Assembly: GCA_009869945.1 (NCBI GenBank)
Contig: WIXG01000149.1
Span: forward strand, 62,001-126,000
Direction of reading: 5' to 3'
DNA from: Mesaphorura yosii
Lineage: Eukaryota > Arthropoda > Collembola > Poduromorpha > Tullbergiidae
Length of the DNA: 64,000 nucleotides
Below are positions 55,301 to 64,000 of this stretch, in pieces. The notes below the pieces were generated by a model that was not told where the DNA came from, did not search any database, and saw only the letters and a list, made by a program, of their open reading frames with translations. A program made the position numbers and the translations under genes. Position 1 is the stretch's first letter. Each line of letters begins with the position of its first letter.

Positions 55301-56599
55301 ACCACGAATAAAAGAATTGTCTCCATCTGCCGAAATTCTTCAGTGAATGCGTGAATTTCGTGTCATAAAATTAATGATGCAGCATTCATTGCGTTGCAGT
55401 TAAGCTGTGAGTAAGTCTGATGATGATAAGGGTTAAGTGTCAACAATTTATTGTTAAACGAACGGGAGTATTCGAACGAGCAGGATAATCATCAGTGGAA
55501 CCAATTTTATGCCTCGCATGTTTACAAGTGCAGTTGCACGTAAGAATGACGAACAAATTAATGGAAATTCACATTTGATGGGTTAATTGCTTGAATTCGC
55601 GTCTTTCGGTTGTCAATTTCTCAATGCACCACGAATTTGTCTCGGAGCAAAGGTACTGACAGACCTGTGAGCTTGTCAGAAAGAAGAATGTACTTTCTTT
55701 TCTTCATCAAGTCTTCAATGAAAATAAATCCCCGTCCGTCGCCGTTCTGAATCCCGGCGTATTCACTCACTCAGAATATCCGGTGTTTTCGTTGTATTGA
55801 AGTCGTCTAGCTTGTCAAGTCAGAAATTCACTGAATTATAATTTAACGCCCAATCATTTGTTTTCTGGACTGAGCAGTTATTTGGACATGTCATCCTAGA
55901 AAGCTCGTACTATCGTAAAGCTTTTACCTTCTTGGCACGAATTTAGAATAAAAACTTGACTCGAATTGAGCTCGGGTGTCGTGCTATCAAATTAAACTAA
56001 TTCTTAAACTGCGCCATTTCTATCCTCTTTTTGCATGAACGGGTTGGTTCGAATAGGAATTAGAGTTCATTGAAGCACGTAAATTTTAAACGACTCCATA
56101 ATTCGATGCTTCGTTATTCGGGATATCGTCTGGCTTTTCCCTGCCTCCTAATTAATTCTTAGGTTTTTCGCCTCCGTCACTCTACGCCATCTGAATAATT
56201 GTATTTTGTATCTAAAATTGCTCTCGACAAATTTGTACTTCAGCTCCTTGTTTCCTGCTTTACAGGCGTCAACAGCTGCGGGGCATTAACGACTTTCATA
56301 GACGAAGATCTGTACGATCGCTTGGGACCCGTCCCGAGACTCAAAATGGAGCGAAATGTCTGCGTTATAATTCTTCGTGCTAATGTTCATTGGCTGCCGC
56401 GAGTGTTCGCAGTAATAAATCGGTGTTCACGCATCAGTAGTGGTGTTATAGGTTCAGCGCAGGGTCTTTACTTCTTCCACAGTTTTTAACATCAACGTAC
56501 TTTGCAGTAGTCTCAAGAATACTTAGCAGCAGCTGCTGTGCCAATAAAGCCAAGTGATGCATTCAAAATTCAATTCAGGATTGTTGTCATTCATAAATA
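52340..56599. other. Gene-poor intergenic region
   Basis: About 4.3 kb upstream of the tetraspanin and downstream of NF-YA with no host gene I can support. Open frames such as 53485-53718 (+), 53827-54186 (-) and 54561-54925 (-) overlap one another and have no recognisable domain. A possible retroelement fossil fragment is listed separately. Confidence 0.5.
56265..56375 (+). mobile_element. Possible fossil fragment of an LTR-retroelement protease
   Basis: A short GC-richer patch in AT-rich surroundings reads like part of a retropepsin-type aspartic protease (segment ALTTFIDEDLYDRLG). No other gag-pol parts and no terminal repeats are visible nearby, so at most this is a small, old, broken relic of a Gypsy- or BEL-like element. 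It may equally be chance. Confidence 0.2.
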
Positions 56600-56605
56600 T
56601 TTATT
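56600..56605 (-). terminator. NFYA: Candidate poly(A) signal of NF-YA
   Basis: TTTATT on the plus strand (AATAAA for the minus strand), 575 nt beyond the NF-YA stop codon. It is the first clear canonical hexamer I found in that direction. Confidence 0.4.
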
Positions 56606-57179
56606 TCCTTTACATAATTAAAACAAAGAAGTATATAAACATGCAATTTAGTTAAAATCGTCAAAAGCTAAGCTAAAATGAAAATTTAAATAAAACAAGG
56701 GAACGTTTTGCGTTTAAGATACGCGACTTACAAGCTATGGACATTGACCACCAGATGGCCGAGCCAATCGACTCAGTTACGTGTTCCGTTCTTTGTACAG
56801 GATCCTAAATCGGCTTCCAATTTTAAAGAACAGAACACGCGACTGGGCTTTGGGGGATCCGGATAATAATACGACAATCATCATTGTGAGAAAACAAGGT
56901 TCATGGATAATTGAAATACTTTTTGTTTGCTTATTCACGTGTTGAGAAGGTAACATACTAAAAAAGAAGAATAGGTTGGCCTCAACTGAAGTCGCACGAC
57001 TCTCCCAAGCAATGTCATGAAACCGAAGCACGCATTTTTGTATGAAGCCCTTTCTTCATCCAAAAGTACGAGACCAACGAGACTTTGTTGCTGAACAGGA
57101 TTTGTGAATACCGAATACAATACGAATTCACATTCTGAAGTTGTATAAAATATTTCAATTCTTCATGCATTTCACGCTA

Positions 57180-58559
57180 TCATTGAAAATTCAGGTGAAT
57201 AGCTGGGGCGAGTTTCTGTTCCAGCATGCTTCCATTTTCTGACAGATGCTCCACCGCCTCCAACGGGTTAATTTCGTGAGAAGCGGACGCAGCGGCTGCG
57301 GCCGCGGCGGCGGCAGCAGCAGCAGCAGCGGCGGCAGCTCTCCTGCAAAAGAGCAACAGCGGCGTAATTAAACCTATCCTTCTTATTGCCGCCATACCCA
57401 TGAAAAAACTTACCTTTTTTTCACGGATCCAGAATGGAATCGTCCTCCTTCCCCCCGGATCCGATTCATCGCATGCTTATGCCGAGATTCGTGGAGGTAT
57501 TTTGGCCGTTCTTTGGGTATCCTGCCTTCGGCCTCCAGTCTTGCTCGAGCCTGCCTTCGTTTTAGGATTCTGTGATACTGTTTTGCATTAACATAAAGGG
57601 GTTCTTCTTCAAGGAGTTCCGGAGTTGCGGCAGGGACTCGAGTCTGTTGTACCATCTAAAAGAAACGATATGGATTTCGAAAAATTGCTAGGCAAATCAG
57701 CAATTACTCAACTCATATCAAGTTCAATAGCTTACGTAATTTGCTCCCCCGATTCCAATGGATTGTGGAATTGTTATGGCGTTTGAGGCCGAGGTCGTTC
57801 CACCGGGGGACGTGGAGGCCATCGGAATTAGTGAGTTGTTGATTCCCAACACAGCCTGCTGGGCTGCTTGCTGAGTGCCGTCCAACGAAACAGGCTGATA
57901 AATGTACGTCTGACCATCGGCTGTTTGTATCAGTTGAGAGCCGGGCTGAAGTTGCGCCTGTCGGGAGAAGAATTTTAATCAATCAGTGCTTCTTATTAAA
58001 TCTCATGAATCATAAGTAGGAAAAGCAAGTACTTGGAGTCCTCCTAGGCTGCTCAGTGGAAGAACCATTGCTTGCTGCAACCCACTTTGGAGGGCTTGCA
58101 GGACGATTGGTTGATTTCCAATCTACAATAACGCATGCAACAATGAAAATGAGGTTGAATTTGTGAAGTGAGCAGTTGCTATCACCACTTGAATCCTGAA
58201 TTGAATGCATACCGTGATTGATTGATTATCATTGGATTGGGTGGCTGTGGTCGCTGTGCTATTTGTGGGGTCCATAACCATCACAAACTGCTGGCGATTG
58301 TTGGTGGCGGCTCGATCGTCCTCCTTTTTAACTTCCACTGCAACTCAATAGTTGTCGTACACGTTAGTCAATACGTTCCATGTTCATTTCCGGAGGCAAG
58401 TATATCATTAAATCACATTTACTTGCTTTGATTCAGCGTTTAGTCCCACTTTGCCAACACAGAGGCAAACCAATCGTCTCGAGTCTACTTCACGGAACAG
58501 AGGTAATATGAACCTGCAGATTGAAGGATCGGGTGCGAAGGAACAGAGAACTCAGTCAT
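57180..58559 (-). CDS. NFYA: Nuclear transcription factor Y subunit alpha (NF-YA, CCAAT-binding HAP2 homologue)
   Basis: Sequence-specific subunit of the trimeric NF-Y factor, which binds CCAAT boxes with the histone-fold pair NF-YB/NF-YC. Exons on the minus strand: 58559-58514 (tentative), 58337-58213, 58122-58033, 57957-57736, 57655-57414, 57342-57180; phases agree, about 295 aa (human 347). The N-terminal half is Gln/Ser/Thr-rich (activation domain, [10 protein letters not shown]). The conserved core has the subunit-association helix ([19 protein letters not shown]) and the DNA-binding helix ([20 protein letters not shown]). In the latter, vertebrates have AMARKRG where this protein has AMNRIRG. 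A 17-residue alanine run follows the DNA-binding domain. The first exon (starting [10 protein letters not shown]) ends at a weak donor (G|gttcat), so the N-terminus is provisional. Confidence 0.93.
57288..57338 (-). repeat. NFYA: Poly-alanine tract in NF-YA
   Basis: Seventeen consecutive Ala codons just after the DNA-binding domain. They use mixed GCT, GCC, GCG and GCA codons, so the run is not a pure trinucleotide repeat and should be fairly stable. Part of it is a (GCT)5 stretch. Confidence 0.9.
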
Positions 58560-58585
58560 GGAGGCGGTAATTTGGCGTGCGTGTG

Positions 58586-59136
58586 TTATCTTTTAGATTC
58601 ATCCATGATTAAGTCCTTGGCCGTCAAATTATAATCTGCAACAAGATAAATCGATTTTGTGTAAGACCTGAAACTGAATACTTAAACAGTAAGACTGAAA
58701 TCGGTCCTGGAACAAAACTACGAATTCGTGTCCACCGATACGTACCTCCAGCGGCAAAATTTCTAACTTGTTGCCCGAATCCGATAAAGATGTGATATTT
58801 GACTATTACATCCACCGTCCAATCATACGGCACCCGGCAATTATAATTCTAGTCGTGTAAGTAAGTACGTTTCTCGAGTCTCAAGGTAGAGGAGACAATT
58901 TTGTTTGATTTCCTTCTTCCGTGGGGGCAAGCAGTTGCCTATAATTTAAGGGAAATAATATTTTACTACTTGCGCTAGGAAATGTACTATCAACAACTAA
59001 ACTCGTTACCTTAATAGTGAAATCCAGAAACCTAAAATCTTGAAAAGATTCCAAATTGCTGTGAATCACCGATATTCTGACGGATTCGGTCCCTTCTTTC
59101 GTCGGGATTTCGGGATCCGTTCCTGTTCGCACTCGG
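58586..59136 (-). CDS. Unidentified exon-like segments upstream of NF-YA
   Basis: Three minus-strand segments with acceptable splice sites join in frame: 59136-59010 (42 codons, includes TDPEIPTKEGTESVRISVI and FRFLDFTIK, donor AAG|gtaacg), 58938-58869 (ATACPHGRRKSNKIVSS) and 58635-58586 (YNLTAKDLIMDESKR, stop TAA). The stop lies 26 nt before the proposed NF-YA ATG. I find no start exon and no confident homologue. By eye the order DP...SV...F..LxF...C...RR...LxLE recalls part of a p53-family DNA-binding domain, but the match is too weak to use. It could be a small gene, a degraded gene copy or 5' exons of NF-YA. Confidence 0.25.
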
Positions 59137-59689
59137 CTGGAAATTCTGCTTGTTGGGCTGTGTGTTATTCAATGGTCAAATATATTTCATATTGGCGGCC
59201 CTCTGTGTAATTTGCAGAACTGTTGTTGAATGAGAAGAGAAGACAGCGTCTCTTGTCCAATAATAATAACCATCAATGCCATGCATCCTCCAAACAAATC
59301 AAAAGCCGAGTCCCAGCAGAAGAAGGCTGAACAAAGCTGGCCGCAGAGTCCAACCAACAGCAGCCGACGATGTGCATCGTCCCACCATCCCTTTTCTCCG
59401 GCTATGTATGCCTGCCTGGCCTGTACAACAAAACCTCATGAAGAGAGAAGAAATCTCTCCAAAAAATTCCATCCGATATGATGCGGTGATTAGCCACACT
59501 TTGCCTGGCCTGGCCAGAGCCAGGGTCTCTTTACACCGTTACCCATTCTTGACAACAATGAAATAACAACAATCAAGACGAAGCGAAATCCGATCTTGTA
59601 ATTGAAATTGTCACGGGCTGCATGGAAGCCATTATTGTAAATGAATCCGAAACAATAAAGTCCTCAGTTTTGAACGCTCACGATTTCCT

Positions 59690-61190
59690 TTTATTTATGT
59701 TACTTCTCCAGCTGTACTTAATAACGTACGTCTACATAATTAGTAGATAGCTGTTTGGTCGGTCGGTCGTCTTACGCTCTACGTTTTGTCTTGTCTTAGG
59801 CATTACATTACGATTACTGCTTATGAGAATAAAATAAATGGCTATTACAAAGTAAACAAATTATTATGCAGGTAGAGGTTTTTACCGGCGAAGGCGACGG
59901 GTAGCAAACAAACAAACGTGAAGCGCGTTGAGTGTGAACGAGAACTCTGAGGTCTGACCTGAGATTGGCCTGTACCGGCGCTGAACAGAAACTGACGCTA
60001 TTCTACGTATGCTAAAAGATATACAATTTCCTGAATCTAGAGGAACAATGTAAGACGACCAAGTGCATAATTATTCGGGTAACAAGTAAAACTGTGGTTT
60101 TAAGGTAAAATAATAGCCGACATCTTAAGTATCTCGTAATTAATCTAATCTATCGAATTTCATAACACATTTCATGCAATTGTCATGTTCCTTGAGCAAA
60201 CACGCTTCAAATCTCTTCTCCTGTACAAAATGAGTCGTATGCTCCATAAGCATAATCTACAATAAGTTATTGTCCAGCAAACATAAATCTCCATCTCATT
60301 CCAGTTCGTTATTCAATGCGTTATTCTTTGTATGATACAGCAAAACTAACTTAAATTAGATTTATAATTATTAAGGTAACGCTTCATCTTAAGGCCACAT
60401 GTTTATATTACATAGTAAAAAGGCACAAACAGTTTCTTGTTTCATCGTTGTACAAAATTTTCTATTTTGTAAGGATCAACATCGAAATCACACTTATCAA
60501 GACAGTTTTGTCATTCAGAAAACATTTCCGCTCTCATTTCACGTTCACGCATTATGTTAGTTGTGTCTCATCTTAATTTACATTTTTATCTTTTGACTAG
60601 AGGAGCGAGGGCTCCTTAAATTGTGTACGCTTTGCTACAATACAAATTATAAGGGTCAACAGCATTCATAACTTTAACTGGGTTGGGTTGCGCGAGGAAC
60701 TTGCATATTTCTTGACACGGAATAGGAGTAAGCTTCAAGTTGAAAGAAGTCAGAAGGAATAAATTGAATTAGGAGTGGAGCTTTAACTAAATTGGAATCA
60801 TGATTATTACTATCTATTTGTTTTGAAGTTCGTTGTAGGATTTATTTAGAGCCACTTGCAGCGACTGAGAATGTCGTTATCGTAGAGCAAACTTGTAAAC
60901 TTAACGTAACTTCCCGAGTTTCAGAGAGTCTGAAGCTCTTTGGTCCCATTTGACGTAATCACCAGTTTTTGAGTAATATTCAATCACATACGTGTCCTAA
61001 GTTAACTGACATCCTGAGAAATGGTACTTTAAACTTTTAGTTTTATGCTTGTTCTAGGAATTAAGATTCTTAGTTTTAAAATATAAATCACTTAACCAAA
61101 CAAGTACGTGCAACGAACGACTGAGTTTCAATTATGAATTTTGAGTATCACCGAATATTTCCGCATACTTATTGACACATAGATGGAAGT
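59690..61190 (-). other. dia: Probable 3' UTR of Diaphanous
   Basis: About 1.5 kb of AT-rich non-coding sequence after the diaphanous stop. TTTATT at 59690-59695 (AATAAA on the minus strand) would define a long 3' UTR. No open frames of interest. The stretch from 59137 to 59690 holds nothing further that I recognise apart from a plus-strand AATAAA at 59653-59658. Confidence 0.45.
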
Positions 61191-63920
<2,730 letters not shown>

Positions 63921-64000
63921 CTAGAAGTTGCAATTAGTTAAATGCTAACGCTTTGTGGACATTGACATGCCAGTAAGTGGAGTGCAATTAGCAAGTATTT

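Overview
The window is eukaryotic nuclear DNA: nine multi-exon, protein-coding animal genes with short GT-AG introns (mostly 50-120 nt), intergenic stretches of about 0.5-8 kb, and poly(A) signals. Two candidate core promoters of the TATA + TCAGT-like initiator type, a decayed mariner element and gene models close to metazoan orthologues suggest an arthropod with a compact genome. A springtail-like hexapod is possible, but the sequence alone does not prove it. I see no rRNA, convincing tRNA, CRISPR or prokaryotic features.

Layout, left to right: HIPK (homeodomain-interacting protein kinase, +, 1.5-9.5 kb) with a long 3' UTR/intergenic tract; a TATA/Inr promoter at 15.83 kb and an MTMR6/7/8-type myotubularin phosphatase (+, to 22.75 kb); a UBE2K-type E2 enzyme (-, 23.3-24.55 kb) with a minisatellite in its first intron; PRPP synthetase (+, 26.67-35.28 kb) with two introns of 3.4-4 kb; an AtuA-family (DUF1446) protein with a mitochondrial-type leader (-, 35.95-41.43 kb), whose first intron carries a dead mariner transposon (39.09-40.39 kb); JIP3/JIP4 (sunday driver, +, 43.02-49.37 kb) with two alternative terminal exons; a tetraspanin (-, 50.86-52.26 kb); about 5 kb without a recognisable host gene; NF-YA (-, 57.18-58.56 kb); and the C-terminal part of the formin Diaphanous (-, 61.19 kb to beyond the right edge).

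The genes are mostly unrelated housekeeping and signalling functions and do not form a pathway or operon. Three pairs (MTMR/UBE2K, PRPS/AtuA, JIP/tetraspanin) are tail to tail. In the first two, poly(A) signals on opposite strands lie only 30-40 nt apart. UBE2K/PRPS and AtuA/JIP are head to head.

I found no entirely new system. The most interesting points are the intron-bearing, apparently mitochondrial AtuA-family gene; in-frame alternative first exons of HIPK; an exon open in two frames; a possible 24-nt cassette exon in the catalytic loop of PRPP synthetase; a microexon and alternative last exons in JIP3/4; and unidentified exon-like sequences ending 26 nt upstream of the NF-YA start codon.
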